A DNA stretch of 64,000 bases from CAZHHH01 sp052400685. Lineage in GTDB: Bacteria > Bacteroidota > Bacteroidia > Bacteroidales > Marinilabiliaceae. The notes beneath the pieces are model-generated. The model was given only the letters and a program-made list of their open reading frames with translations. It was not told the origin of the DNA and did no database searches. The stretch lies in assembly GCA_052400685.1 (NCBI GenBank), contig JBQTGJ010000008.1. The stretch is one strand, 5' to 3'. Shown piece after piece: positions 32,965 to 42,743 of the stretch. Position 1 is the stretch's first letter; every line of letters starts with the position of its first letter. Position numbers and translations under genes: made by a program.

Positions 32965-35376
32965 ATGTTTTATTCTCAACAGTCTGAAATTTTGCGGGAT
33001 TATGAGCAAAGTTATGATCGTCATTTGTTTGCTTTTATGATGGAGATGGACGATTTGGTGCGTGCTGCACCGGATTCGTTAATATTGTGGAGCAAACTGT
33101 CGAAATTGGTTCGGAACCAACAGAATCTTGAGGCGGTTGCATTTTACAAGGTAGCCGACGATGAGTTTAAGGTTTTCAATTTGGTTGGTTCTGATATTTC
33201 CAACGAGAGTTCCTTCAAATGTACTTCATGCCTCACCTTTTTCACCTCTCCTGATTGCGAGGGTAATGATAATTCAAGCTGTTGTGATATTTCGTATTTT
33301 TTTACGCAGTTGGGGATGACAACCGATGAAGGTTACATTAAGGAGATCAGAATTAATAATAGGTGTTACGGATGGATTTTGTTTAAGCTTGATAAAAGCA
33401 GAAAAGACAATGGTTTTAATTTTCAGCTTTTGGAATGGCTGGGGCGATTGGTAGCCTGGAAATATGGGCAGGAAGAATTGATTAGCAAGCAGCAAGGGCT
33501 TCAATGTGATTTGCAGCAGTTAACTCAGGAAATGACTCATTCGCGATTATTTGTTCGTGGTTTATATCGGGAGGCCCCGTGGGGGGTTATGCAAGTAAGT
33601 AATGGCCGTATCCGGTTTGTTAACAGTAAAATTGCCGAAGCAACCGGCTATGATGTTAGTGATTTGATAAATAAATATGTATCAGAATTACTTTATCCTG
33701 ATAACGGTTGCATCCTGAAGCTGGACCATTTTTTTGCTGAGATCGGATCTACAGGAAAGGGCAATATGGATATGTCGATTCGCTGTCGCAATGGGAGGCC
33801 ATTGGTTTATATGGTAAAGGGATTTACCTTTTCGGCTGATGATGGGATTATATTGTTTTGTTGTGATAAGACCGACATCAGTGTGGTTGAAAACAGCCTG
33901 ACTGAAAGTGAAGCGCGTAACCGAAAAATTTTGGAGGCCAACATCGACGGCGTTTTTATTATTTCCCGTAAGGGGCGTTTAATGTACGTGAATCAGGCCG
34001 GTTGTGAGATGACTGGTTATTCGCGAAACGAGCTGACCGATTTGGATCTGGAAACTTTATTCCCTTTTAATAAGGGATTGGAGGATTATTTTAGTATAAC
34101 AAGGGTTATTCGCAGAGATCTGAGCTATCATGGCGACAGTCAGCTTTTGCGGAAAAATGGTGAAATGCGGTATGTGGAAATACATGGTACCACCATTTCG
34201 TTGGGTGAAAAAGAACATTATTATTTTAGCATTCATGATATTACAAGGCGTAAAAGAAATGAATCGGAATTAAAACTCAGTGAACAGAAATACAGGTCTT
34301 TATCTGAAAATCTTCCGGATTGTATTTTGCGGATTGGTAAAGATGGATTGGTAACTTATTACAACTCGGTTTCAGGTGTTTTGTTTGGGGATGAAAATAT
34401 TACGATCGGTTTGTTGGTAAGTTATTTGCCGTTTCCCGACCAGAAAAAGATTTTTGGAATTGTTAATCGGGTTATAACCACTTGTGTTATTGAACACATC
34501 GAAATTGAACATTTTAGTGTTGGAGAGGACCGTAATGTTACCCTTGACTGGTCCTTTTCACCAGAATTTAACGATGCCGGTGAGTGTTACTCGGTGTTGG
34601 GCATTGGACGAAATATTACACTCCGAAAAGAAGCCGAAAAAAATTTGATTTTGGCGAAGGAGAAAGCGGAGGCTGCCGATAAAGTGAAATCGGTTTTTCT
34701 GGCTAATCTTAGTCATGAAATCCGTACGCCATTGAATGCTATTGTGGGGTTTGCCAATCTTTTGGATAAGCCTGAATTTGGCACTTTACAGAAGAAGGAA
34801 TTTTCTGAAGTGATAAATAAGAACGCCGATAATTTAATTTGGATGATCAATGAAATACTTGATTATGCCAAAATGGAAAGTGGCCATTTGAAAATTATTA
34901 ACAACCCGGTCGATTTAAAAGAATTTCTTTTCGGAATATTTCAGAGTTATCGGCCAAAAATGAATCTGCATTTTAAAGACCATGTCGAATTTCGATTGCA
35001 AAAGACGTTCGATTTGAAACCATCGGTGAAAATATTGGCCGATGTTAATCGTTTAAGGCAGGTGTTAACCAATTTCTTCGAAAACGCCATTAAATTTGTT
35101 GATGAGGGTTTTGTTGAATTGGGGTTTGAGATCGAGACCGATTGGGTGAAGATTTATGTCAAGGATTCTGGTATTGGTATTTTAAAAGAAAATCAGTCGG
35201 TTATTTTTGAAGCTTTTAGACAGGAAGAAGAAACGCCTTCGAAAAAATATGGAGGTACCGGTTTAGGGTTGGCCATTTGCAAGCGTCTGACCGAAGCCAT
35301 GGGTGGCTCAATTGGTGTTGTCTCCGATAAAAATAATGGAGCTTGCTTTTTTGTGCGGTTAAAGCGGCTTGTTTAA
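32965..35376 (+). CDS. multi-PAS sensor histidine kinase
   Basis: 803 residues, no membrane segment, so probably cytoplasmic. An N-terminal GAF-like region (about 20-175) holds Cys86, Cys89, Cys98, Cys106 and Cys107. Three PAS-type domains follow (about 195-310, 320-430, 440-555). HisKA has His584 in NLSHEIRTPLNAI; the ATPase has an N box (NFFENAIKF), DSGIGI and GGTGLGLAICKRL. There is no receiver domain, and no response regulator nearby. The cysteine cluster could bind a metal or sense redox, which is an inference. Confidence 0.88.
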   Translation: MFYSQQSEILRDYEQSYDRHLFAFMMEMDDLVRAAPDSLILWSKLSKLVRNQQNLEAVAFYKVADDEFKVFNLVGSDISNESSFKCTSCLTFFTSPDCEGNDNSSCCDISYFFTQLGMTTDEGYIKEIRINNRCYGWILFKLDKSRKDNGFNFQLLEWLGRLVAWKYGQEELISKQQGLQCDLQQLTQEMTHSRLFVRGLYREAPWGVMQVSNGRIRFVNSKIAEATGYDVSDLINKYVSELLYPDNGCILKLDHFFAEIGSTGKGNMDMSIRCRNGRPLVYMVKGFTFSADDGIILFCCDKTDISVVENSLTESEARNRKILEANIDGVFIISRKGRLMYVNQAGCEMTGYSRNELTDLDLETLFPFNKGLEDYFSITRVIRRDLSYHGDSQLLRKNGEMRYVEIHGTTISLGEKEHYYFSIHDITRRKRNESELKLSEQKYRSLSENLPDCILRIGKDGLVTYYNSVSGVLFGDENITIGLLVSYLPFPDQKKIFGIVNRVITTCVIEHIEIEHFSVGEDRNVTLDWSFSPEFNDAGECYSVLGIGRNITLRKEAEKNLILAKEKAEAADKVKSVFLANLSHEIRTPLNAIVGFANLLDKPEFGTLQKKEFSEVINKNADNLIWMINEILDYAKMESGHLKIINNPVDLKEFLFGIFQSYRPKMNLHFKDHVEFRLQKTFDLKPSVKILADVNRLRQVLTNFFENAIKFVDEGFVELGFEIETDWVKIYVKDSGIGILKENQSVIFEAFRQEEETPSKKYGGTGLGLAICKRLTEAMGGSIGVVSDKNNGACFFVRLKRLV

Positions 35377-35445
35377 TTTTTATTTGAGTTGCCGGATGGA
35401 ACCCGCATTTAAATAATTAAATTATCCCTCTGTGTAAGAATTTTT
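35375..35445 (+). repeat. family B unit, degenerate
   Basis: GAGTTGCCGGATGGAACCCGC and a later CCCTCTGTGTAAGAA match the middle of the family B unit. It lies between the convergent stops of the PAS kinase and dxs genes. Confidence 0.5.
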
Positions 35446-35448
35446 TTG

Positions 35449-37356
35449 TTATGATCGATTCATCTCTCTGATCGCTTGTCTGATGTTTTCCATATCGAGG
35501 CCTATTTCACGGAATAGTTCGGTTTGAGAGCCATGATCCACAAATCGGTCGGGCACACCCATTCTTTTAACATGTGCCTGATATCCGTTGTCCGACATAA
35601 ATTCCAATATTGCGGTGCCTAATCCGCCAATAATGGTTCCGTCTTCGATGGTAATGATTTGGTTGAAGTGTTTGAAAATGTGATGTAATACACTTGTATC
35701 CAGCGGTTTTGCAAAACGCATGTCATAATGAGCTGCCGAAATATCTTCTGCTGCTATTTCTTCACAAATACGTTTAACTTTTACGCCTATAGGTCCTATG
35801 GTAAGGATGGCAATGTCAGTACCATCGTGAATTTGTCTGGCGGTGCCCGGTCGGATTTTTTCAAAGGGTTGTCGCCATTCAATATTTGAGCCTATACCGC
35901 GTGGATAACGAATGGCATAAGGGCCTGCGTTGGAAAGTTGAGCCGAGTACATCAGGTTGCGCAGTTCTATTTCATCCATTGGCGAAGCAACTGTCATATT
36001 TGGAATGGATCGGAGGTATGCCATATCGTATACACCATGGTGAGTGGCGCCATCAGCACCCACGAGACCACTCCTGTCCAGGCAAAAAACCACGTTTAGT
36101 TTTTGAAGTGCTACATCATGAATTATTTGATCGTAGGCGCGTTGCATGAACGATGAATAGATATTGCAGAACGGGACCATCCCTGAGACAGCCAGTCCGG
36201 CAGAAAATGTTACGGCATGTTGTTCAGCAATGCCTACATCAAAGACCCGGTCGGGCATGGCGCCCATCATAATATTCAGACTGCTGCCAGTGGGCATGGC
36301 CGGCGTGACACCGATGATTTTTTCATTTTTTTGAGCCAGTTCCAGTATGGTATGTCCAAATACATCCTGAAAACGGGGAGGCTTATTTTTGGTAGATGGT
36401 GTTTCTATAAATGCACCGGTATTTTTATCAAATTTGCCACCTGGCGCATGCCATGCTGTTTGATTTTCTTCAGCGGCCTTAAATCCTTTGCCTTTTTTGG
36501 TGATAACGTGCAGTACCTTAGGACCGGGTATGGTCTTAAGATCGCCTAATACCTGGATGAGGTGCCCGATGTCATGGCCGTCAACAGGGCCAAAATACCG
36601 GATGTTCAGACCTTCAAAAATATTGGTTTGTTTTGTCAGTAATGTTTTAATGCTGTTATTAACTTTTACGACCAGTTCGCGTGAACGAGGACCCACAACT
36701 TTTAATTTGCTCAGCATCCTTATTGCTTCTTTTCGAAGTCTGTTATACGTTTTACTGGTGGCAATATCGACCAGATATTCGCTGAGACCACCTACACTTG
36801 GGTCAATGGCCATATTGTTATCATTCAGGATAACAAGAACATTGGCTTGGGAAGTAGCCAGGTTATTGAGTCCTTCAAATGCCAATCCTGCTGTCATGGC
36901 GCCATCGCCAATAATGGCGACCACCTGCCGGTTGTTTAATCCTTGCTGGCGAAAAGCAGTGGCTATGCCCAGAGCTGCGGAGATAGAGGTGGATGAGTGC
37001 CCTACACCAAAGGCGTCATATTTGCTTTCGAAGATGTTGGGAAACCCGCTTATGCCTTTGTATTTGCGATTTGTTTGAAACTGTTCGCGTCGTCCGGTCA
37101 GTATTTTATGTCCATAAGCCTGATGCCCCACATCCCAAATTAATTTGTCGTCGGGGGTATTGAAAACATAGTGAAGGGCAACGGTCAGTTCAACCACGCC
37201 CAAACTGGCGCCAAAATGGGCCGGATTGCACGAAACGGCATCAATGATAAAATTCCGTAATTCCTGACAAACACGACCTAGCTGCTCTGGAGGCAGTCGC
37301 CGTAAATCATCTGGCAATTGGATAGTCTCAAGTAACGGGAATGCCGATTCTTCCAT
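35449..37356 (-). CDS. dxs: 1-deoxy-D-xylulose-5-phosphate synthase
   Basis: 635 residues, full length. First enzyme of the MEP isoprenoid pathway, thiamine-diphosphate dependent, from pyruvate and glyceraldehyde 3-phosphate. The cofactor motif GDGAMTAGLAFEGLNN and the following NDNNMAID, the active-site Glu region (FDVGIAEQHAV) and DRSGLVGADGATHHG are all present. The TATATTTG box 18 bases upstream supports the ATG at 37356. It supplies precursors for the undecaprenyl carrier that uppP recycles. Confidence 0.96.
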   Translation of the reverse strand: MEESAFPLLETIQLPDDLRRLPPEQLGRVCQELRNFIIDAVSCNPAHFGASLGVVELTVALHYVFNTPDDKLIWDVGHQAYGHKILTGRREQFQTNRKYKGISGFPNIFESKYDAFGVGHSSTSISAALGIATAFRQQGLNNRQVVAIIGDGAMTAGLAFEGLNNLATSQANVLVILNDNNMAIDPSVGGLSEYLVDIATSKTYNRLRKEAIRMLSKLKVVGPRSRELVVKVNNSIKTLLTKQTNIFEGLNIRYFGPVDGHDIGHLIQVLGDLKTIPGPKVLHVITKKGKGFKAAEENQTAWHAPGGKFDKNTGAFIETPSTKNKPPRFQDVFGHTILELAQKNEKIIGVTPAMPTGSSLNIMMGAMPDRVFDVGIAEQHAVTFSAGLAVSGMVPFCNIYSSFMQRAYDQIIHDVALQKLNVVFCLDRSGLVGADGATHHGVYDMAYLRSIPNMTVASPMDEIELRNLMYSAQLSNAGPYAIRYPRGIGSNIEWRQPFEKIRPGTARQIHDGTDIAILTIGPIGVKVKRICEEIAAEDISAAHYDMRFAKPLDTSVLHHIFKHFNQIITIEDGTIIGGLGTAILEFMSDNGYQAHVKRMGVPDRFVDHGSQTELFREIGLDMENIRQAIREMNRS

Positions 37357-37373
37357 GTGCTTTAATTTAGGTG

Positions 37374-37381
37374 CAAATATA
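37374..37381 (-). promoter_or_regulatory. -7 promoter box TATATTTG for dxs
   Basis: Consensus TAnnTTTG ending 17 bases before the ATG. Confidence 0.6.
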
Positions 37382-37453
37382 ACTATTTATAAGGTTTTGT
37401 GAAGGGACTTTTTTATCGGGAATAAGTATCAATTGATTTTGGCTGATCTTTTT

Positions 37454-37596
37454 AGTGTTAGCAAGAAAACGTTGTTTTATTCGTTACGCCTGCTTTCAAA
37501 AGGCCATTTCCCATTTTAAGTTTACATTTTTGGACTTAGCAAGTTTTGAATTTGACCATTTCTTATCAAGCATTTGAGCTTTTTTTTACCGGTACT
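37454..37596 (-). repeat. family A element, copy A9 (second end type)
   Basis: Read on the minus strand: AGTACCGGTAAAA, CTCAAATGCTTGATAAG, AATTCAAAACTTGC, then GCAGGCGTAACG and the other end CTTGCTAACACT. This is the end type also seen in A6 and A10. It occupies most of the gap between dxs and the YqaA gene. Confidence 0.7.
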
Positions 37597-37697
37597 ATAT
37601 AAAATATTTTTTTTATAAGATTTTAAAAATGAAGCTTTTTTATCGGTCATCGGGGTTTTCCGGCAAGCAGTCATTCGGTCTTTTGTGTCAGATTTTT

Positions 37698-38144
37698 TTA
37701 ATTTAAAAATGAGATAGTTTGTAATGTTAAATAGGCCCATATTATATAGCGAAGGGCTTTTCCTGTTAACATCCATATGGCCGTCGTGACGAAACGCGTT
37801 TTTAGTAATCCCAATGCTACCGCCAGAGGATCGCCTATAAATGGCAGCCAGCAGAACAATGCCACCCAACCTTCTTTGCCTTTAATTTTTTGATGTAACT
37901 TTTGTATTTTTGAGGCTGGTATACGAAGGTATTTTTCTATCCATGACCATTTGCCTAACCAGCCAATCCAGTAGGATGTTAAGCCGCCGGTCCAGTTACC
38001 TAATGTGGCTATGGTCAGTGTTAAAAATGGGTCGAATCCGGCTGCAAGCATTCCCGATAAAATAAGTTCTGAGCTGAATGGGAGTATGGTGGCTGCCATA
38101 AAGCTGGAAAAGAAAAGCAGTGGATAACCCAGGTTTTGCATCAT
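37698..38144 (-). CDS. YqaA family (DedA-like) membrane protein
   Basis: 148 residues, similar to E. coli YqaA (142). Hydrophobic segments with the DedA/SNARE-associated signature: FFSSFMAATILPFSSELIL at the N-terminus, GNWTGGLTSYWIG, and LPFIGDPLAVALGLL. The family may act in membrane lipid transport; function for YqaA is unproven. The ATG at 38144 (or 38141) lies almost directly after the -7 box at 38149, leaving little or no leader. Confidence 0.88.
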   Translation of the reverse strand: MMQNLGYPLLFFSSFMAATILPFSSELILSGMLAAGFDPFLTLTIATLGNWTGGLTSYWIGWLGKWSWIEKYLRIPASKIQKLHQKIKGKEGWVALFCWLPFIGDPLAVALGLLKTRFVTTAIWMLTGKALRYIIWAYLTLQTISFLN

Positions 38145-38148
38145 ACGT

Positions 38149-38156
38149 CAAAGATA
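38149..38156 (-). promoter_or_regulatory. -7 promoter box TATCTTTG for the YqaA gene
   Basis: Consensus TAnnTTTG ending 5 bases before the ATG, so the expected transcription start is at or within the start codon. Confidence 0.5.
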
Positions 38157-38366
38157 GTTTATGATGTGTTACCTATTGCTTACATAATGTCTTTAATTAT
38201 AGCTTGTTTTTCCAATATTGTCAATCTGACGTTTGGGATATGGGCGGAGAAGTTCGTTTTGTATCAGGGAGAGTTTTTGAATGTAAAGGCTTTTTTAGTG
38301 GATTTTGCGATGAAATAGAAAGAGTGTTTTAATAAATCCTTATTTTTAACCCATTTAAGCTTTTGT

Positions 38367-39500
38367 ATGAAGAGTCTTTATTCTGCTTTGCTGGTTGCAT
38401 TATTTGTTTTTGGGGGACGTGCTGAAGGGCAATCAAAATTACTTTTTCCTGACCGGATACCACATAATCTATCGCTTCAAGAAGGTGATGTCTATTTGTC
38501 TGTTGCCAATCAGAATTTCTTTATAAACAATGAATTGTCCCGTCTGGTTGTAAAAGGCTATACTTTGCCGGGACAAACGTTTTCCCCTTTTCTTCGTTAT
38601 CAGCCATCACAGAATTTTTCAATAGATGCAGGGCTGCAACTGAAGCATTATTTTGGTGTAGATGAACCGGTTTATGTCAATCCGATACTCACCGCGTCGT
38701 TAAAAATGAATTCTGCGATTACTTTTAGAATTGGCGCCATTAATGGAGATCTGAATCATCGTTTATCAGATATTATTTATTTTGATGAGTATTATTTTGG
38801 CAGCAAACCTGAATATGGCGTTCAATTTGAAGTTAATACGGACCGACTGTGGTTAGATACCTGGATTAATTGGCAGGAATATATTGTAGAAGGTGACTCC
38901 GTATCTGAACAGTTTGTGGCTGGTGTGAGTGCGCAGTTGACATTGGCGAAATTTAATAACGGTTGGCAATTAACCATGCCATTGCAATTGATGGCTTTTC
39001 ATAAAGGAGGAGAAATCGATTATTCTGACACGCCTGATCGCTCTGAGGTTAATACTTTGTCAGGTTTCGAGTTTGAGAATAAAAATGATAAAGCAACAAT
39101 ACGATGGGGCGGATTTGCTCATGTTTTGCTTTATAAGGAGTTGAAATCCGAAAAAAACAATGTTTTTAAAGATGGGTGGGGCCTTGAGGCTGGTTTTATG
39201 GTGCACTCGCGTAGCCATCAGATGCGTCTCAGCTGGTGGAAGGGGTCTGAGTTTTTGTCCGAAAATGGAAATCCCATCTATCAGTCGGTATCTGACTTTG
39301 ATGAGGCATTTGTGTTTCCCGACACCCAATTTTTAACCGGAAAATACAGCTGGCATAAGACGTTTGCTCCGCAGCTTGATTTTTCTTTTTTACTTTATGG
39401 GTTTTATGATATTGAGCAGCGTGTTGTTAGTTATAGCTATGGCGTTCAACTGCTATATTCACCCTCCGTTTTTCTGAAAAATTTGAAAAAGGTCCGTTAG
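38367..39500 (+). CDS. predicted outer-membrane beta-barrel protein
   Basis: 377 residues, no named family recognised. Signal peptide about 1-22 (LLVALFVFGGRAEGQ). The mature part alternates polar and hydrophobic residues in many short strands with aromatic ends (FSIDAGLQLKHYFG, AITFRIGAING, FSFLLYGFYDI), and ends in a strand-like segment, pointing to a barrel of about 14-18 strands. No lipobox. It precedes nadB by 47 bases but nadB has its own promoter. Function unknown. Confidence 0.72.
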   Translation: MKSLYSALLVALFVFGGRAEGQSKLLFPDRIPHNLSLQEGDVYLSVANQNFFINNELSRLVVKGYTLPGQTFSPFLRYQPSQNFSIDAGLQLKHYFGVDEPVYVNPILTASLKMNSAITFRIGAINGDLNHRLSDIIYFDEYYFGSKPEYGVQFEVNTDRLWLDTWINWQEYIVEGDSVSEQFVAGVSAQLTLAKFNNGWQLTMPLQLMAFHKGGEIDYSDTPDRSEVNTLSGFEFENKNDKATIRWGGFAHVLLYKELKSEKNNVFKDGWGLEAGFMVHSRSHQMRLSWWKGSEFLSENGNPIYQSVSDFDEAFVFPDTQFLTGKYSWHKTFAPQLDFSFLLYGFYDIEQRVVSYSYGVQLLYSPSVFLKNLKKVR

Positions 39501-39515
39501 CCTCAATTTCTTTTG

Positions 39516-39523
39516 TACCTTTA
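39516..39523 (+). promoter_or_regulatory. -7-like box TACCTTTA for nadB
   Basis: One mismatch to TAnnTTTG, 25 bases before the ATG at 39548. Confidence 0.5.
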
Positions 39524-39547
39524 CAGCTCTGTTTTTGAGCTTCTGTC

Positions 39548-41143
39548 ATGAGAACAAAAGATACTTCGAGTAGGAAGAAATATGACTTCCTTGTGATTGG
39601 GTCGGGTATAGCTGGCCTTAGTTTTGCCCTTAAAGTGGCTGGTCACGGACGGGTTTGCCTTATTACCAAGCAAAAGTTGGAAGAAACCAATACGTCGTAT
39701 GCCCAGGGTGGTATTTCATCGGTGACCTATCAGCCCGACGATTTCGAAAAGCATGTGGCCGACACGCTGAATGCGGGAGCCGGTGTATGTAATGAAGAAG
39801 TGGTCCGTATGGTGGTAAACGAAGCGCCTGAGCAAATTGACCAATTGTTGAAATGGGGCACCCATTTTGATAAAACCAAGGATGGTAAATTTGACTTGCA
39901 CCGTGAGGGAGGACACTCCGAAAATCGGATACTTCATCATAAGGACAATACGGGTTTTGAAATTCAGCGGGCGCTGAGTACAATTATTCGCAATAATCCC
40001 AATATTGATTTGCTGGAAAATCATTTTGCTGTTGAACTTATTACGCAACACCATTTGGGTGAAATGGTAAATCGTTGGCGTAAGGATATTCAATGCTATG
40101 GGGCATATGTTCTCAATCGCACAACCAATAAAGTGGATACCATACTTGCTAAGGTTACAATGATGGCAACCGGCGGTGTAGGGGCTGTTTATCAGGTAAC
40201 AACAAATCCTGTTTTTGCAACCGGCGATGGCATTGGCATGGTGTATCGTGCTAAAGGGATGGTTGAAAACATGGAATTTATGCAGTTTCATCCCACTTCT
40301 CTATACAATCCAAAAGAACGCCCTTCTTTCCTGATAACAGAGGCGATGCGTGGATTTGGTGGTATTTTGAAGCGTAAAGACGGTTCGCTTTTTATGCATA
40401 AATACGATGTGCGTGAAAGTCTGGCACCCCGTGATATTGTTGCCCGCGCCATTGATAACGAAATGAAAACGCATGGCGATGACTTCGTCTTTTTGGATGT
40501 GACGCACAAAAGTGAGGAAGAGATAAAAAAGCATTTTCCGAATATTTTTCAAAAATGCCTTTCTATCGGAATTGATATTAGTAAGCAAATGATTCCTGTG
40601 GTGCCAGCCGCTCACTACACGTGCGGAGGTATCAAGGTCGATATGAAAGCCCGTACAACCATTAATCGTTTGTATGCCGCCGGAGAATGTAGTTCTACCG
40701 GCTTGCATGGTGCCAATCGTTTGGCATCGAACTCCTTATTGGAAGCGTTGGTGTATGCCGATGCGGCTGCAAAGGACGCCATTAATAATATTGGTGCGTA
40801 CACGTTTTGCGATAAAGTTCCTGAATGGAATGATGAGGGGACATCTATCCCTGAGGAGATGGTGCTCATCACGCAAAGTAAGAAAGAGTTGGAACAGATT
40901 ATGACGACCTACGTGGGTATTGTACGTTCTAATCTTCGTTTAAAACGTGCCCTCGACAGGCTGGAGATATTGTATCATGAAACAGAGAGTCTTTTTCAGC
41001 GGTCGGTGGTATCCGAGCCTTTGTGTGAGTTGCGTAATGCCATACAGGCAGGTTACCTGATTATTAAACATGCTCAGCAACGACGCGAAAGCCGTGGCCT
41101 CCATTATAATATTGACTATCCCAATCAGTTGGAAACGCATTAA
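39548..41143 (+). CDS. nadB: L-aspartate oxidase
   Basis: 531 residues, typical length. FAD-dependent oxidation of L-aspartate to iminoaspartate, the first step of de novo NAD synthesis. FAD site VIGSGIAGLSFAL (residues 17-29), TSYAQGGISS, the active-site region HREGGHSENRILHHKDNTG and the C-terminal GECSSTGLHGANRLASNSL are intact. It is distinguished from SdhA by its length and by the NadB-type helical C-terminus. nadA and nadC are not in the window. Confidence 0.93.
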   Translation: MRTKDTSSRKKYDFLVIGSGIAGLSFALKVAGHGRVCLITKQKLEETNTSYAQGGISSVTYQPDDFEKHVADTLNAGAGVCNEEVVRMVVNEAPEQIDQLLKWGTHFDKTKDGKFDLHREGGHSENRILHHKDNTGFEIQRALSTIIRNNPNIDLLENHFAVELITQHHLGEMVNRWRKDIQCYGAYVLNRTTNKVDTILAKVTMMATGGVGAVYQVTTNPVFATGDGIGMVYRAKGMVENMEFMQFHPTSLYNPKERPSFLITEAMRGFGGILKRKDGSLFMHKYDVRESLAPRDIVARAIDNEMKTHGDDFVFLDVTHKSEEEIKKHFPNIFQKCLSIGIDISKQMIPVVPAAHYTCGGIKVDMKARTTINRLYAAGECSSTGLHGANRLASNSLLEALVYADAAAKDAINNIGAYTFCDKVPEWNDEGTSIPEEMVLITQSKKELEQIMTTYVGIVRSNLRLKRALDRLEILYHETESLFQRSVVSEPLCELRNAIQAGYLIIKHAQQRRESRGLHYNIDYPNQLETH

Positions 41144-41214
41144 TTGTTTTTTTTGTTTTTGATGTAACTTTTCCGATCGGTGGTCCGTCCCATAATTAAA
41201 GAAATGGCCCAGGC

Positions 41215-41700
41215 ATGACTGATGCAGAATATAACGAGTGCGTAAATCGCTGTGCGGATCATCTTTACCGGTTTGTTCTCAAAAATATTAAAGATGAGGA
41301 TAAGGCTTCTGATATTGTTCAGGATGCCTTTGAACGTATGTGGCTGCATCGAAGAAAGGTGGACGGTCTGAAATCTAAAAGTTATCTTTTCACCACGGCT
41401 TATCATGTGTTGGTCGACATGGCCCGGCATGATGCCAGGATGGTTCCTATGGCGGATCATATTGGCCAGGATTTTCAGACTGATAATGGATTTTCAGACT
41501 TAAACGAGGTGTTGCACAGAGCTGTTGATCTTTTACCGGCCGACCAAAAGATGGTTATTATGCTGCGCGATTACGAAGGCTATTCGTATCAGGAGATAGA
41601 GGAGATTACAGGACTCTCGGAAAGTCAGGTCAAGGTTTATATTTATCGGGCGCGCATTTTTCTCAAGAATTACATTGGTAAAATGGAGGTGGTACTATGA
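41215..41700 (+). CDS. ECF-type sigma-70 factor
   Basis: 161 residues. Region 2 is seen in RFVLKNIKDEDKASDIVQDAFERMWLH with YLFTTAYHVLVD; region 4 in LPADQKMVIMLRDYEGYSYQEIEEITGLSESQVKVYIYRAR, the recognition helix-turn-helix. Its stop overlaps the start of the next gene (ATGA at 41697-41700), so it is translationally coupled to its likely anti-sigma factor. Candidate targets are the downstream outer-membrane genes. Confidence 0.92.
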   Translation: MTDAEYNECVNRCADHLYRFVLKNIKDEDKASDIVQDAFERMWLHRRKVDGLKSKSYLFTTAYHVLVDMARHDARMVPMADHIGQDFQTDNGFSDLNEVLHRAVDLLPADQKMVIMLRDYEGYSYQEIEEITGLSESQVKVYIYRARIFLKNYIGKMEVVL

Positions 41701-42743
41701 ATAGGCCTAATATAAATATTAACAGCGATAATTATGAGGTTTGGCTGATTGATTATCTCGACGGCAAACTCTCAGGTAATGATGTTGTTGCGGTGCAGCA
41801 ATTTTTGGCTACTCATCCCCGCATTTTTAATGAGATGAATGAGCTGTCTGGTATTGAATTGCGGCCGGAAAAGGATTCTTTTTATCCTTATAAAGAACAT
41901 TTGCGTAGAGCACCTGTGCCGTTTGACGATCTTTCGGAATACGACTACTTACTTGCCAAAGCAACGGAGCAGGAGTTGTCGGTCAACGAACAAAGGCAAT
42001 TATATGATCTTTCACAACAAAGTGAGAAAGTAACTGCCGATTTTCATTGTATGGGTCGAATGAAGCTGCAACCTTCTGATGAGGTTTACCCTTATCGCTC
42101 TCAACTGTACCGAAAGTCCTTGGTTACAGCTGGTATGTGGTGGAAAACAGCTGCGGCTGCTGTTCTTATTTTTTTCTTTTTGGCTGATAGAGGAGTGATT
42201 GATCAGTCTGTCTCCTCCCCGATGGTTGCTTACAGTTCTGATAATGAATTGTTAGTGAGTGAAGAGGCGAATGTGGGCAGCACAACGGTTAATAAAGATA
42301 CTGTACGCAGAATTGCTGCAGCAGCGGCTTTTAGTGAGCCGAGGACTCAGACTCTTGTTGCCCAACCTGTTATTACTGGTGAAAGAAGAGTGCAAGAGAA
42401 AGCCACAGAAGTTATTTCTACTATAACACCCCGGCTAAAAACGCCTGTAATCGTTGAGAATTCCTATCTCAACAGTTACGAAGAAGGCCTTTCACTGATG
42501 TTGCCTCATTATCTTAAAAACCGACGTTTGTTGGCATCGTCGGATGGGGCCGTAGAGTCTGAAGATCAGCCTAGAGAAGAGATGTCAATGGAACTGACTA
42601 CTAAAACCACCCGATTGCTCGGTCGCTTAGCTCCTTTTAATCTTGCTTATACCCGCAAGTATAACGAAGAAGGGCGTCTGATAGCCATTAATGTTAAGTC
42701 TGACAACTTCGAACTGGAACAACGTGTGGGACGGTTACGGTAA
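41697..42743 (+). CDS. putative anti-sigma factor with duplicated N-terminal module
   Basis: 348 residues. One membrane helix (about 148-163) separates a cytoplasmic part from a periplasmic tail. The cytoplasmic part holds two related units (about 13-70 and 83-140), each with a Y-x3-L start, an LS-x-N/E core and an ending like YPYKEHLRR or YPYRSQLYRK after LRPEKDS or LQPSDEV. No FecR domain or zinc finger (HxxxCxxC) is visible. The role is inferred from the overlap with the sigma gene and the topology. The periplasmic tail (170-348) matches no family I recognise. Confidence 0.65.
   Translation: MNRPNININSDNYEVWLIDYLDGKLSGNDVVAVQQFLATHPRIFNEMNELSGIELRPEKDSFYPYKEHLRRAPVPFDDLSEYDYLLAKATEQELSVNEQRQLYDLSQQSEKVTADFHCMGRMKLQPSDEVYPYRSQLYRKSLVTAGMWWKTAAAAVLIFFFLADRGVIDQSVSSPMVAYSSDNELLVSEEANVGSTTVNKDTVRRIAAAAAFSEPRTQTLVAQPVITGERRVQEKATEVISTITPRLKTPVIVENSYLNSYEEGLSLMLPHYLKNRRLLASSDGAVESEDQPREEMSMELTTKTTRLLGRLAPFNLAYTRKYNEEGRLIAINVKSDNFELEQRVGRLR

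Noticed and set aside
36217..37078. Long plus-strand frames opposite dxs
   Set aside because: Shadow frames of a strongly conserved gene on the other strand.
37522..37869. Minus-strand frame of 115 codons overlapping the YqaA gene
   Set aside because: It overlaps a recognised gene in another frame and then reads through family A copy A9.
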